DNA from: Sympetrum striolatum
Taxonomy: Eukaryota; Arthropoda; Insecta; Odonata; Libellulidae
Reading direction: 5' to 3'
Length of the DNA stretch: 64,000 nt
NCBI GenBank assembly: GCA_947579665.1
Contig: OX388349.1
Location: forward strand, 73,536,841-73,600,840
Position 1 is the stretch's first letter. Each line of letters starts with the position of its first letter. Positions 10,321-21,475 of this stretch are shown here, piece by piece. The position numbers were made by a program, and so were the translations under genes. The notes under the pieces are model-generated. The model saw nothing but the letters and a program-made list of their open reading frames with translations, did no database searches and was not told the origin of the DNA.

Positions 10321-11164
10321 CATTGTTCGTGTTGGTTGAGGAGTGTGTCGATGGATCCATTGAGCTGGTATTTTCTTCTCACGTTTTCGTATTTGGGGCA
10401 CGTAACTAGGAAGTTCTTTCTTGATAGACGAAACGAATTAAATGCAGCTTTGTGTGTCATTAGGATAAACCAAATAGAGAGAAATTATATTAATCGATAA
10501 AAATTTATTTATTTGACTTCTGTGGGACCTTATTTCTCATCCAGCCTCTTTCCCTCTACCCTCATCCATTTATTCTCCAGCTGGATGTAAAGCTTTCTAT
10601 TTTCCTTTCCTCTATTTCCACACAGCGAGTACGTGTTCAAATTAATTTTTCCTTTATACCGTATTATGGCTACTCCGTCTCAGCCTCCTCCGCAGGTTAC
10701 AGAATTGATCTCGTTTGCGATAAATGGTGAGATTCCATACTAAAATTCAATGCCCAATGTGAGCATAAACCAAAGAGAAAAAGCTCCAGCATTTGCACGA
10801 AACGTCACTACGCTTCAAACGAAGGCGAGTTCAAGCGTTAAAGCAGACGGCGCTAATTCACGGCAATTTAACACGGAGCGAGCGCTCTAAGAAAATCAAA
10901 AGAAGCGAGAAATCCTTCGAAGGAAAAAAGGTCAGCGACTCTTTCCTCCACTGTCCTCATCGTGTCGACCTTCAGAATGCTTTCGCACCCGCGAGGAGCT
11001 GAGATTTTGAAAAAGACACGCACCTCTGACTCAGCATACGCATTGTAAGCATCTCAGTGCTTTACGAAAGATAATCCCTTTTTTATTTAATTGGATAATT
11101 TTTAGCGATGACAGATAATCCATAAAACAATACTACGCTGACACTGCGATTGGTTCGGTTACTA
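10321..11164. other. Intergenic DNA with a GC-richer patch
   Basis: Around 10780-11030 the sequence is richer in GC and CpG than its surroundings and holds a 69-codon plus-strand frame (10793-11002) with a basic composition but no domain. The patch could be an unrecognised exon, a regulatory region or old repeat DNA. Confidence 0.4.
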
Positions 11165-11840
11165 TTTGAGGCGTGTGAGAAAAGTTTAGTTTAGTTTAGT
11201 TTTTATTGCTATCAAACAGAAATCAAATTTGACAAAGAAATTTACAAAAGAAGGCTTAAGAAAGCATTAAGTTGCTTCAAAAGGTACCTGTGTGGTGGCA
11301 AAATACAAATCAGATAAAAAGAGTACATTCATGCGCTGCAAAAAAAAAGAGTAACTGACAACACATAATTTTTAATGTGACATTAAAATACAAAAAAAAG
11401 GAAGTGAAAGTAAAAAAGAAGCAAGTGGAACTGGAAACAGACTTGGAATTTTCTCATTTCACAGAAACCAAAATTTAGCAAGTCTAAAAAATTTTTTTGT
11501 GCACTTGGCACTTTTTATATCATTTGGTAAGAAATTAAAACTTTTCGGTCCTAAATAAACAAAAATCTCTCGAAGAAATAAAAATTTGGCTTAATTAAAA
11601 AACATTTCTTTTTCTCAAATTAAATTTGGAATCAGTAATAATCATGTTGCCACTCATATAAAATAATTTTATTACCTTAAATAAAAACAAAAGTCTCAAG
11701 GGCAGCATAAACAAGGAAAGGGAACGATTAATCGTAATTATTATTTAAACAAATACATCCGATAATTCTTTTCTGCAAAATAATTACATGCTTTAGCGTA
11801 TGCTGCTGGCCAAAATTCTATGACATAATTTAATTTTGAC
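11165..11840 (-). mobile_element. 3' end of a LINE (CR1/L2-like), minus strand
   Basis: On the minus strand, from 11840 downwards, frames read LKHVIILQKRIIGCICLN, then SGNMIITDSKFNLRKRNV, then IFVYLGPKSFNFLPNDIK followed by KCTKKFFRLAKFWFL and a stop. This is the usual C-terminal thumb/connection end of CR1/L2-type LINE polyproteins (LQKRAIRII ... GPKLWNSLP..IK ... FK..LK..L). The element ends in an AATAAA signal and a (CTAAA)n tail, seen on the plus strand as AGTTTAGTTTAGTTTAG at 11186-11202. Stops and frameshifts show it is dead, and the upstream part is truncated, as is typical of incomplete reverse transcription. Confidence 0.75.
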
Positions 11841-12219
11841 TGCACTTATGCATGTTAAATAACTTTTTGAGAGATATGGTATATTTATTATGTAGAAAAT
11901 AAAATTTTGTCAAACAATTCCTTCAATAAGAAGTAACAGAGTTAATATGATGATCTCATTTTAGAGACTGATCTAAAGCTACACCGTATGGTAAAATGGA
12001 TATATAACTTAATTACCAGCAAAGGTCTGGGGTAAAATCGAGACGATGTATTATGCCTTCTATCAACCATGCTAAGAAGGCTTTAACAATATCTCCAACC
12101 ACACTGTTCAAGTGGCATTCACCAACCGGCTGTAGAATAATTGTCTAGACCTCACAATTCAAGTACAATTTCCATGGTAAGTTTTGAATAGGAAAAATTT
12201 ATCGGTACGTAAAAGCACT
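11841..12219. other. Intergenic DNA, nothing recognised
   Basis: No frames or repeats of note between the two LINE fragments. Confidence 0.55.
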
Positions 12220-12432
12220 ACCCACTCATGTCCGGGAGGTGGTGATTTTTGCGGCTTGAACTGCTGCAGCTTGAAGAACAAAGAACTACTGATCGAACTT
12301 CAGCAAGAAGCAGAGAAAATAAAATGATATATAACCGGTTCCAGGGGTAGACAACGCCCAGCATTAGGAAAGATACAGATTTCAGCCTCACAGAAAGGAG
12401 ATTGCACAATAACATATAACAGGCCAAGAATA

Positions 12433-12744
12433 TTGAGGACCATAGCAGAATACTTTGACAACCTATACAAGATGATGGGAAATGCCGAAGAGGAAAGGCA
12501 AAGCTCACAAAATCTCCTCTCAATTCTCCCAGAAGAGGTAATGGCGGCGATTAAGCAGATGAAGAATGGGAAAGCAGGAGGAGCAGATGGGGTGTTGGCG
12601 GAGTATCTGAAAGCTGGTGGAACAGATATTGCTAATGTTTTAGTACAATTATTCAGTAATTGTCTAAAACAAGGTAAAATTCCCAAGGACTGGAACTATG
12701 CAAGGATTGCCCTTCTGCACAAAAAGGACGCAACGAAGATTTGA
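12433..12744 (+). pseudogene. RTE reverse transcriptase, fingers region
   Basis: A 103-codon open frame whose second half reads EEVMAAIKQMKNGKAGGADG, then YLKAGGTDIANVLVQLFSNC and KQGKIPKDWNYARIALLHKK. This matches the entry region of RTE reverse transcriptases: (A)I..MKNGKAPG.DGI, followed by the LF..CL..GKIP.DW....I..LHKKGD block. The frame ends in a stop after KDATKI. The family sequence (DLKNYRPISL) continues one frame over, so a single indel near 12735 broke it. Confidence 0.88.
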
Positions 12745-13545
12745 AGAACTACCACCCTATTAGCGTCCATCCAGTTATGTTTAAAATTTATGAGGACAGT
12801 TGTTGAATGTCTGAAGACGACTATGTCCTCTTCCCAAACTAGAGAAAAAGCGGAAATCTCTATGTTCTATATCTGCACGCAACTGGAATTATCAATGTTA
12901 CGAATGACTTCACGATGCCCCTTGGCCTCTGCTGTGGGGTCTACGAACAAGCCTTCGACTCGGAGCTTTCCTCTTTGAAAGCTCTGGAGAATCAAGGGAT
13001 AGAGGCTGAATACATCCAACTCTCACACAGCGTCTGTAAGAATGCCACAGCTTCTCTAATGCTGCCCGAGCAGACAGATGAATTCAAGATTGAGAAGGGA
13101 GTTTGATAAGATGTCTGTCAATCGTCTATCTTTAGAGGGGTTTACGGATAAATGGGGAGTACAACATCAGCATTTTGCAGATGATATAAATCTCTCCGCA
13201 ACTGACACAAGATATCTAACTTCAAGAACTGAACAACGTTGGAACAAAAGACTGGACTCAGGATAAGCCTCACAAAAGCAAGGTAATATATATTATTATT
13301 CAGCGCAAAACCGAGTAGGACTTCAAAAGAGACCTCTGGATCTACGCTCAGAATATATATACCTAGGACAACTGTTAGCAACGGAAAGAAATATAGGATT
13401 AAGATTAATCATAGAAGAATTAAACTTCACTGGAGCACCTTCTGAAGCAGCTCTCACATTCTAAAATCCAGAATGCCAATGATTTGAAGAGAAAGGCCTT
13501 CAACCAACGTATTTTACCAAACCGTTGTCATCCAACGGAATTTTT
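12745..13545 (+). pseudogene. RTE reverse transcriptase, palm, thumb and C-terminal blocks (frameshifted)
   Basis: Pieces in different frames retain motif A (AFDS, with the catalytic Asp) and motif C (FADD, both Asp residues), so the active-site residues survive although the reading frame does not. Between EKGV (13105) and VQHQHFADD (13157) the usual RQGDPLSP...LF block is missing, so about 60-80 residues have been deleted. The last recognisable block (NANDLKRKAFNQRILPN, about 13475-13525) corresponds to the MP..LKRKVFNQC(V/I)LP stretch of the family. Confidence 0.8.
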
Positions 13546-14402
13546 CACAGAGAGATAATAATTTTTCAGTTAATTGCGGAGAGTTGATGACTGATAAACT
13601 TTTTAAGATTATTAGATTTAACAATAAGTCATATTAGATACAACACTAAATCCAAAAAGTATTAGAATCTTTTTAGATATTAGTCGTAAGGAAAATGGGA
13701 ACCATGTTGCGAAAGATTATAAACATTCGCAACAGTAAGAATACTAATGTATAGTAATGAATCAATTATGAAATTAAAGAAATGATGAAATAATGAACGT
13801 GTGTAATTTCAAGACCCTTTTACCAAAGAGGCAGTGTGAGGAACGGCGACGGAAGAAGAGAATGGAGAGAAGGTCGAGGAAAAAAGAGTATTTTTTGGGA
13901 GGAGAGGCTGTGGGAGGGAACGCGCGCGGGTTTTCTTTTGTTCTTCCCACACATGAGACAAAGGGGCGATCTTCGAAAGCGTACTTCCTTCTTACGGATG
14001 CAACCTCCTGCTAACTCCTTGTTTACTTTTCATTAATTGCTTCAGAGTTATTTTACCTTTCGGATTGCAATTTCGATGCCGAGAATGGAAAGCAGCCATT
14101 TAAACGATCTTTGTTCCTTTAAAAAAGACGATACTTGCCCGTTACATTCCGAGCAATGCATTGATGGACTCTTCTTTTCGTCAATTCACGTTTCTTAATT
14201 CCCTCACTTTTAGTTCAGCTCTTGTGATTAAATTACTTAAATGACCTATTCTGCAGCCATTTACTTAGATTTTTAGTATGTATCCTGAATTATTCTATCT
14301 TTGTTGCTGGTTATATTTCCCTTCCTAACCTAGGTATCCAGATTTTTCTGCTTTTGAGTTCTTTTACTTCTATTCATGTTTCATTTTTATAGTCCCATTT
14401 AA
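13546..14402. other. Intergenic DNA with a purine-rich, GC-richer patch
   Basis: About 13830-14000 is GC-richer, with a purine-rich strand (GGAAGAAGAGAATGGAGAG). Two overlapping short frames here are low-complexity Arg/Lys/Glu. No gene family is recognisable. Confidence 0.45.
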
Positions 14403-14635
14403 CCCTAGACAGACTACGGATGCCATATGGCATCATCCGACACCTACTGTTATTTCATTTTGTATCACAGAATAGGAGAGCTCGATGACAATGCTGCAAT
14501 TTTGTATTTGTTTGACTGGTTTTATAAATATGTTGGGAATAATATTTTATGGGTATTGTTTTCAAACAATCACAAAGCGAAATACGTAAGAAATTTAAGA
14601 TAATTACAAAATAAAAGAATTCCGGCCTTGGAGGG
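14403..14635 (+). mobile_element. 233-bp TTAA-flanked MITE (piggyBac-like), copy 1
   Basis: The element begins CCCTAGACAGAC and ends CCTTGGAGGG, with TTAA on both sides (14399-14402 and 14636-14639), the target site duplicated by piggyBac transposases. The CCCTAGA start agrees with known piggyBac termini; beyond CCCT the two ends match only partly. A 16-bp perfect palindrome, GATGCCATATGGCATC, lies close to the left end. There is no coding capacity. A second copy of exactly the same length is at 61951-62183 in the same orientation. Confidence 0.85.
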
Positions 14636-14639
14636 TTAA

Positions 14640-16935
14640 GGCACTTACATTGTTTTTGATGCTTCTAGTTTCTTTTATTGGACTTCCCATAGAGCTTAAA
14701 CGATCACTTTTTCAACTATTCATCTTATTTAAGGGATCCAATGGGAGGAGTCATACGCATCTGTGTTAAAAATAAGAATCTGAAAATTGGGATATTTTCA
14801 CTGAAAAACTACCTCATCTTACATTATGTAGTTTTATATATCCCCATTTAGCTACTATATTTTTTTCTTAGTAGCATCCAATAAAATTAATCTTTTGCCA
14901 TTATATTTAAACCTGGATATTTCTATAAATTAAAATAAATGTAATAGTTTAGCTTTAATTTTCATCAAATAATGAGTTTTTCTTATTTTATTAAAGGGGC
15001 CAATTAATGAAAGTTGCAGGTTTAAGAAAAAAGATTCCAATAAGCTCAGTAGACGTAATCAATTCTTAAAGACGTTGGAAGTTAAACGTCATTTAAATGC
15101 ATATCTGAAGTCATACTGAGGCCTCGCATCAAGAAATGCATCATCCAGCTTGACATCGAGATATCGGGTTTAAATAAAGGTGCATTCACAATTTAATTAT
15201 TTATTGTAATCCATTACTCCTTTGGGATTTAAAAAAATTCTTTCCTAAGAGGAATCTAGTAATAACTTGACGTATAATATTTTGTTCATAATAAGGTATA
15301 AAACGCGATAATTCATTAGCTCATGGAGATCAGTAAATTTTCTCTGCTGTACACCGATGTTATTCTCGCAGAATATTTCTATAACCCTACATACTTTAAC
15401 TGGCACTAAGATATTTATTTTATTATCAAATGAGTAAATGTTGGCACCCAGGTAGTCACGAAGACAGCGCCTTTGCTTTTGGTTGGTATACTTTTGGAGT
15501 ACTGCCTTTGGGAGGTTTTTGGGGGTTTTTCTCTCAACTAGGGTGAATACCAGGCAGGGTAATGTATTTTCTTCCCCAAAGAAAAAATGACTACCACCTA
15601 GTTTAGAGCCTACTTTTAGTCCTTACAATTAAATAAATAAATAAAAGTGGTCCCGCGTTCAATTAAGGGTGGGAGCCAATGAACGAAATGACCTAAGCTG
15701 TCGAAGTACTTCCAACAATACTACTACTAGTCGATAGTTAAACGACGTCTTACGTAGTCTTTTATGTTGGCTACGTATGGTCAACGACTTTACACCAAGG
15801 AGAAGTTTCATTTGCCCTGAGAATGGAAAAGACTCCCTTAAATCTATTGACACGAAGGATTTAAGACTTCCTTCTTCTCTGTAAGAGCATTGAATAAGAA
15901 TTGTATCCGTTGCATGGAATTTATTAACATAAAATCTCTAAATTTTATCCAATTTTATAAGTTTTTATCAGCAGTCCCGGTTAATGATAGTTTACCGGAG
16001 CATTTCTCAGGTAATCGGTCCTTGGTTCGCTCCTTCGTCTTAATCGTTGAGACCTCAGACCCTCACAGCTGAGAGGGGGCCAACTAACCATGAGGTATAA
16101 AATTCAAAAAAGTCATCAACTATTCAGATGGACAGTAATAAGTCATCTACGTCGTATAACTAGTTTAAAGACAAATACCAGCACGTTTTGATTGACGTTC
16201 TACGAAGAAAATTAATGGTTTCCTATTATTAATAGAAATATGCTGGTGACACATGGCAACACTGCTAAGCAATGCCCATTGGCGAGGTCGGGTTGGTTAA
16301 CCTCCCAAAAACAACTATAAAAGTCGTATAAATGCATTCAGAGTGCTATTACTGATAAAGAGTTATAGGGAAGCACTATCCTAGTGAAGAACTATCTTCG
16401 ACTACAAGAACCGATATTAAAACGAACTAATATTGATTAAGGTCTACTCACACCACAACCAACAAGGCATAGAAGTTGTCCATACAAGGGTTAAAAAACC
16501 TCTGGATGTTTTATTACATGCATTGTAATATTCAACAAATTATATTTTAAGTTATTGGAAGCAGACGTATTGGGTAAAAGATTAGGTTGGTTTGGTATAG
16601 TGATTCCTTGATTTTATTATTTTATCGGTTTGTTGGGAAGTTGAAAGAAGTACCAGAAAATCAAATAAACTAAAATTTAGTGCAAAACAGAGTGGAAGCC
16701 CAATAGAAAAATACAGAAAATGTATTTTTTTGGTTGATGGAATCGTCATTATATCAACGAAAAAAACCAAGCACATCGTTAACCTAATTCTGTATGTATT
16801 TAGTTCAAAAAACCGCAAATCTCTTAGTTCGTAGCAACTCTTGAATCCAGGGTAGCACAGTTAATCGATCTGAACATCTCTCCTTACTTCCACATCTAAA
16901 AAAGGAGCGTTACATAAGCTGTAACTCGACTCACG
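14640..16935. other. AT-rich intergenic DNA, nothing recognised
   Basis: Short frames at 15659-15853, 15890-16072 and 16582-16818 show no domain. Around 15449-15610, AGGTAGTCA and TGACTACC form a widely spaced inverted pair with G/T-rich sequence between, which is weak evidence of an old element. Confidence 0.5.
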
Positions 16936-17241
16936 ATGTCTTCGCTGTTCGCGGAACATCCTCTAAGTCCACGAAACAGTATATTAACGTCTTATAATGA
17001 CCGAGAGCATACATTACAGGGTATCTTTCATCGCAATTTATTTTCAATTATGTTAATCCCTCACGAAAAATCGTCCTCTTCCACTCAACTCGCGGAGAGA
17101 TTGTCTCTTTTTATCCGAGCGGTAACAGAAGGGCCGCATAAAATTATAATAGATCATTTTCCCCTTTATGTAAAAGGGCGGGCGAAAGAGGATATAAAAA
17201 TTTTTCGGATCGCACGTAAAATGGATGGCCCGAGAATATAA
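16936..17241 (+). other. Unassigned 101-codon open frame in a GC-richer patch
   Basis: The frame begins ATGTCTTCGCTGTTCGC and runs for 101 codons. It has no signal peptide, membrane segment or motif I recognise, and is mildly basic. It sits in a GC-richer patch (about 16930-17260) distinct from its AT-rich neighbours. It could be an exon of an unrecognised gene, a non-coding conserved element or chance. Confidence 0.2.
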
Positions 17242-17879
17242 AAAAACACACTCTTAAAAGAAATAAAACGTAAAAATTGGGCGATTTGCGAAAGATGATA
17301 TTTAATTTGCACTCTTTTAACAGCGTAAGAGAAAAAAAGTTTGAGAAGTCTCGGCTTTTTTTTAGGTGCTCAACAGTTTGAAATGCGTGTTATTTTTTAG
17401 CTTAAACTGGAAATCTCGAAAAGTTACATGTTTGCAATGAACACATTTGTTCACAAGTTTAGGATTTTTGGAAATAATCGGTAAAAAACAATTATAAAAG
17501 TAGAGAAAATGATCTAATGTATATCTTCTATGAATTTAACATGCAAGAATGAACATGTATGGAGATCTTATCTGTATTTCTTTCTTCTGATTCGAAATTA
17601 TTTTTATCGGAAATAAGTATTTAGCAAGTATTTGTGTTTCATTTATTTATTAATTTTAATTTAGGCTTGTGTATCTCTTAGGACGAGTGAGACGACGAAG
17701 ATAATAAATTGTTGCTCATTTGAATTGCTTATAACTTTTTAAATCGTATTTCACGCGGTCAGTTTTTTTATGACCATCGAAATTTCTACCTGAAAAAAAC
17801 TAACGGTAAAAACCCCGCTCAGCTACCAGTAACCAATATAAGTAATATAATAAGAAATAAAATATTCCATTCATCAAGA
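17242..17879. other. AT-rich intergenic DNA, nothing recognised
   Basis: No features seen. Confidence 0.55.
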
Positions 17880-18120
17880 TTTAGATTTTAGATTTAGATA
17901 TATAACCCGCGAGCCGCCAGAGGCGTATGGCAGGGGGTGCAATACACCACCATTATTCATTCATCCCTATTAGCATCTCTAATAGCCTGGGGAAAAAACG
18001 AGTAAAAGTAATTATCCGACCTTGCGATTACTTCCCTATAACGCTTCGTCGATGCCTCTCGGAGATCGCGTTCGCTCCTTACTGGCACTAACATTTCACT
18101 TACTTTCACTTACTTCATTT
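17880..18120 (-). mobile_element. CR1-like LINE 3' tail (family C), copy 1, minus
   Basis: The minus strand matches the plus strand at 24658-24875 almost base for base: GTTAGTGCCAGTAAGGAGCG, GCGTTATAGGGAAGTAATCG, CCTATTAGAGATGCTAATAG and CACCCCCTGCCATACGCC. It ends in a (ATCTAA)n-like tail (17880-17900), the kind of short tandem 3' end typical of CR1/Jockey-type LINEs. One frame reads VPVRSERDLREASTKRYREV, similar in layout to ERDSRSQAMKRFREITSK at the end of the CR1-type LINE at 27.4 kb. Confidence 0.7.
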
Positions 18121-18465
18121 TTACCAAGATAAGGTAACATGAACCAATATTTACTTATTAGCTGAATAGCAACAGTGAGTGATTTTATTTTCATCAAAAC
18201 AGGCTAAAATATTAATTAGCTGCTTATAACTAGGATAAAGGACTGTAATCACAGAGTATTTGCATGAGCTATTTATCATCTTAATAAGTTGTGATTACAG
18301 TAGTTAATTAACATTTTGTATCATCGTGCTTATACAATAATAAAACCCTGCACTTTCCATTAATTATGAATTATCTACGCATCATGAACTAAACCTAGTC
18401 AATAAAATCTACATAGGCGGGCGAGATGTTGCGGATATAGCATTTCATATGATATAAATCACTTA
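18121..18465. other. AT-rich intergenic DNA, nothing recognised
   Basis: No motif-bearing frames or shared repeats. Confidence 0.55.
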
Positions 18466-18590
18466 ATTAAAAAATCTGATGATGCCAGCACACGACTTTT
18501 TCCATTCACAAGATGTAGGTATTTATCTACGACAGTACTGTCGAAGTCTATATTCAATGTATAAGTGAATAACATTAAGTGCATGACATT
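18466..18590 (-). mobile_element. Terminal fragment of a Helentron-like element (family H)
   Basis: AAAATCTGATGATGCCAGCACACGACTTTTTCCATT, then ATGTAGGTATTTATCTACGACAG, parallels 7496-7600, where the same end reads AAAATCTGATGTGGCCAGCACATGACTTTCTCCAT and TAAATATTTATCTACCGCAG. It is the right-end block of an H element in minus orientation, and is separated from the tandem part at 19225-19843 by about 630 bp of other DNA. Confidence 0.7.
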
Positions 18591-18959
18591 CTAACCTAGA
18601 CGAGTACAGCTGAACACCGGAATCGTTTTATCAGGAATTCCAAATATCCATCATTTGTTCATTTCTAAATTTTTGTCTTAAAGAAGACAAATGGAGTAAA
18701 AAAACAAAGAAGAAAACATTTTAAACCTTATAAATCAGCCATAGCTCAATCTATAGCAAAAGAGCGAAAGACGCTTTGCATAGCTATGTTTGCCATTGTA
18801 AACAAACCAATAGTTTTTTTCTCCTTGCCTAGCTACTGTTGCCTTTCACCGGTAAAGTCTTCCTAAGCTCTGATGAACTTATCAGGAGGTGCATCACTGA
18901 GGCAACGGCAACAACGACCATTTCACACATTCCACACCACCAATCCCTGATCGGAAAAA

Positions 18960-19045
18960 TCCGATCACCCGGAACCTTGGGGGTAGGAGCGATAGCTTAG
19001 ACGGCATGCTATCCGCTTGACCATCAAGGCTGGTTACGAACTTTA
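18960..19045 (+). repeat. Possible tRNA-like segment
   Basis: GGAGCGATAGCTTAGACGGC, then ATGCTATCCGCTTGACCATCAAGG, resembles a tRNA D-arm and anticodon arm (AGCTTAGACGG as A-box). No clear B-box follows. It lies between the two parts of the split H element and could be a later SINE insertion. Confidence 0.3.
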
Positions 19046-19224
19046 CTGCTATTGTGAAGAGTAATCAATAACGGCACGAAACAATCATAATTGAATAATT
19101 GTTTTGAAATAAATACGTGTGATTCATATTCCAAATCAACTTCCAAAAAAAACTTTAAATAAATATGGTAATCATGTTGTATATAACATTATTATGAAAT
19201 GGTATAGATGAAAACGAAATTTTT

Positions 19225-19843
19225 ACGTAAAAATATCACAATAAACAGAAAATTGGTTAATTATGATACGACTCCTAAACGGTGGTTGATATCGAAATAT
19301 TTTTCAAATACAACTTATAGAAAATTACATTTTTTCTAACTTTTGTAGATAATTGTATAAACGTAGATATCCGATTGATGGAGAAATTTTACAAAAACGG
19401 AAACGGGCTTTGAAAAGAAAAGCTCAACTTCCGGCAAACTGCTTTACTGTAAAAACTAATCAACTCTAACGGCACCTACGAAAGTGCTACATATGAAATG
19501 TGGTAGTTATACGACAAATAATTTTCATGTTTGATCGCCCGCTAAGTACATAATCGGCAACTTCCGGCAATCGGTATTTCACGAATAATCCCATAACAAT
19601 CATCGATAAAAAACTGTTTAAAATAAAAGTACAAGTAAATTACATTTTCTGAAACTTTTGTGTAATTTTATGAACGTAAATGCCATATTTATGGAGATAT
19701 TTTGCAAAAAGCGGAAACGGGCCTCGCAAAATAAAGCTCGACTTCAGGTTAACTATACTATAAAAACTAACCAACTCTAATGGCACCTACCATGTGCTAT
19801 ATATGAAGTTTGGTATTGATACGGCAAATAGTTTTTTTTTCCT
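19225..19843 (-). repeat. Two diverged tandem units of the Helentron-like family H
   Basis: Two units of about 310 bp; the second begins GATCGCCCGCTAAGTACATAA at 19533, matching the GAGCGCCCAC(A)AAGTACATAA unit start at 7715 and 8032. Shared internal blocks include AACTTCCGG, GGAGATATTTTGCAAAA, AAGCTCGACTTC and AAAACTAA(T/C)CAACTCTAA. They are more diverged than the 7.5 kb copy. The left-end hairpin (CTTTCTC...GAGAAAG) is absent, so the element is truncated. Confidence 0.7.
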
Positions 19844-20660
19844 AAAATATGTATGGAATCAATCAAATGGATTCAATGTCTCAATGAAGACAGTGGCAAC
19901 GAGAAACATTTACAGAGTATAATTGAACATATCACTTATCTCTAAAAATAATCACCATTGTAAAGAAATGATACTGCATCAATAAGGAGGATATTCAGGA
20001 TTACTTTACTCTACTATTGTAAACATTATATTCTATATTATAATATTCTAATATTATAGTATTACATTCAGGTAAATTATGGAATATATCTAGGCTGTAT
20101 GATACAGTGTGGAATTAAGGGATGAAACATTTTCTCATTCGATCAAGTGGGATTCTGCAAAGAGGCGCCCCAAGTGAATTGGACTTTTATTTCATGGATG
20201 GCATCACGGATAGGAGAGCATTACCAGTTCCTTGAGATGCGAAAATGGAATTCCCCGTCTGGACATTGCAATCCCTGCACTGCAAACATAAAAGCCTCCG
20301 AAGGAGGACGTTCTGGACCACCAAAAGAGATCGTAAAGCGAACGGCTCGCCTTAACTGAATCTGCGGGGGCGTAAAAAAATCCCAAGGTCTCGTATGACG
20401 TTGGGCAGGTGAGGGTCATCGTGTGAATGGTGGAATGGGAAGCGACATGGCAACCATTGTCACGCTAAGTGATCCTGTTTGCTATGATGCGCGAATGTAG
20501 TACAATTCGTTTTCGGTCGAAACCATTCGTGGGAATTGAACTGAAAATTCTACATCGTGATGTTATTTTAACCAAAAGGTTTACTACACCACTAAAATTC
20601 AACGGACAGAGTTGGATAGTCATATCTTATTTGCATTAATGATTTTTCATTAATATGGTC
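19844..20660. other. Intergenic DNA, nothing recognised
   Basis: A GC-richer stretch at 20130-20430 holds overlapping 70-codon frames on both strands (20147-20359 plus, 20204-20419 minus), neither recognisable. GGTCGAAACCATTCGTGGG at 20515-20533 resembles the GGTCGAAACCGGTCG core of family P but lacks its downstream block. Confidence 0.45.
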
Positions 20661-20800
20661 TCCCAAGGAGGAACGGACAGAAAAAAACTTCTAACTTCTG
20701 GGACTCGATCCCGGATCTCCCAACTGTAGAGCAACCAATCCGGAGATTTGGGTTCGAGTCCCGGTCATGTCAGATAATTGTCAGTTCCTCGGTCCACGCC
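20661..20800. mobile_element. Degenerate tRNA-like double-arm SINE copy (S1-related)
   Basis: The left half, TCCCAAGGAGGAACGGACAG, AAAAAAACTTCTAAC, then GGGACTCGATCCCGGATCTCC (20700-20720), parallels the S1 left arm (CCCAAGGAAAAACGGACTTG, GAAAAAAGTCTGAC, then an inverted B-box). The right half, GGAGATTTGGGTTCGAGTCC at 20742-20761 followed by a TGTCAG tail, is its inverted partner; the inner arms match at 18 of 21 positions. It is older than the other S1 copies, and no target duplication is visible. Confidence 0.6.
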
Positions 20801-21361
20801 TTAACGTAATAATTGCATGGAACTATAGTCACAGCAGTAATCAGCTGGGCATCGAACCGTGGCCAATGATGTCTTATATCGCTTTTTTGCGAATCTGAGG
20901 CCGTCTGAGGAAATAAGCGCTAGAGATAGTACAATAACAAGCGAGTATGGCGTAGTTATTAACACATTTTCTTAATTTATTCCATTTCGCATAAGTAATA
21001 GCAGTCTCAACCCGCCATCTCCAATTTCGCTCATACACTGTCCATCAGATACTCTTACTATTCTTAAAAAAAAAACATTTTAATCAAATATTCAAATTTA
21101 ACTAAGTAAAAACGACGGCCGTTTATTTTGTGAAAGTAATTTCGCCTAATATCACCACAAGCATTTAAATCGGAATATATATTGGGGCTATTACATAAAT
21201 GTTTTCTAATATTGAATCAAAAATGATAATATATGTAATGAAGAAAGAAATCCTATTTGAGAGGAAATCTTAGCGCCAAATGAAGTAATTAAATAAATTT
21301 TTCTATGAGGAACAAGAACAGGAAAAATAACTTAGCACGTGAAGTAGTGCGACTGAAACCC
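20801..21361. other. Intergenic DNA, nothing recognised
   Basis: No frames or repeats of note. Confidence 0.5.
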
Positions 21362-21475
21362 AATGATAAACAGAGGTGAAACTCACTTTCCGAGTAGGTA
21401 TTCTAGAATACGGAAAGTGGGAGACCTGGGTTCAAGTCTCAGTCATGTCGTTATTTTTCACCTCTGTTTATCATT
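21362..21475. mobile_element. 114-bp fold-back with tRNA-like core (family S2), copy 1
   Basis: The ends are a perfect 19-bp inverted repeat (AATGATAAACAGAGGTGAA at 21362-21380, complement at 21457-21475). Inside lie a second inverted pair, CACTTTCCG/CGGAAAGTG, and a tRNA-type B-box region, GGAGACCTGGGTTCAAGTCTC, followed by AGTCATGTCGTTATT. A relative with the same core is at 30520-30625 but lacks the 19-bp arms. It is probably a SINE fragment trapped in a snap-back insertion. Confidence 0.7.

Larger units (their letters stand above)
12220..13545 (+). mobile_element. RTE-type LINE fragment, plus strand
   Basis: A decayed reverse transcriptase region with its blocks in order: a linker (TTDRTSARSRENKMIYNRF, about 12285-12340), fingers (12433-12744), a frameshift into DLKNYHPIS (12738-12765), palm motif A (AFDS, about 12951), the block GIEAEYIQL...KNATASLML (12988-13065), EFKIEKGV (13080-13105), motif C (HFADDINL, about 13171-13195) and the C-terminal block YLGQLLA...RKAFNQRIL (about 13355-13520). 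The order and wording fit RTE LINEs. No endonuclease domain is seen upstream, so it is probably 5'-truncated. Confidence 0.88.

Noticed and set aside
12218..12686. 101- and 128-codon minus-strand frames
   Set aside because: They are antisense shadows of the RTE reverse transcriptase on the plus strand (MKNGKAGGADG region).
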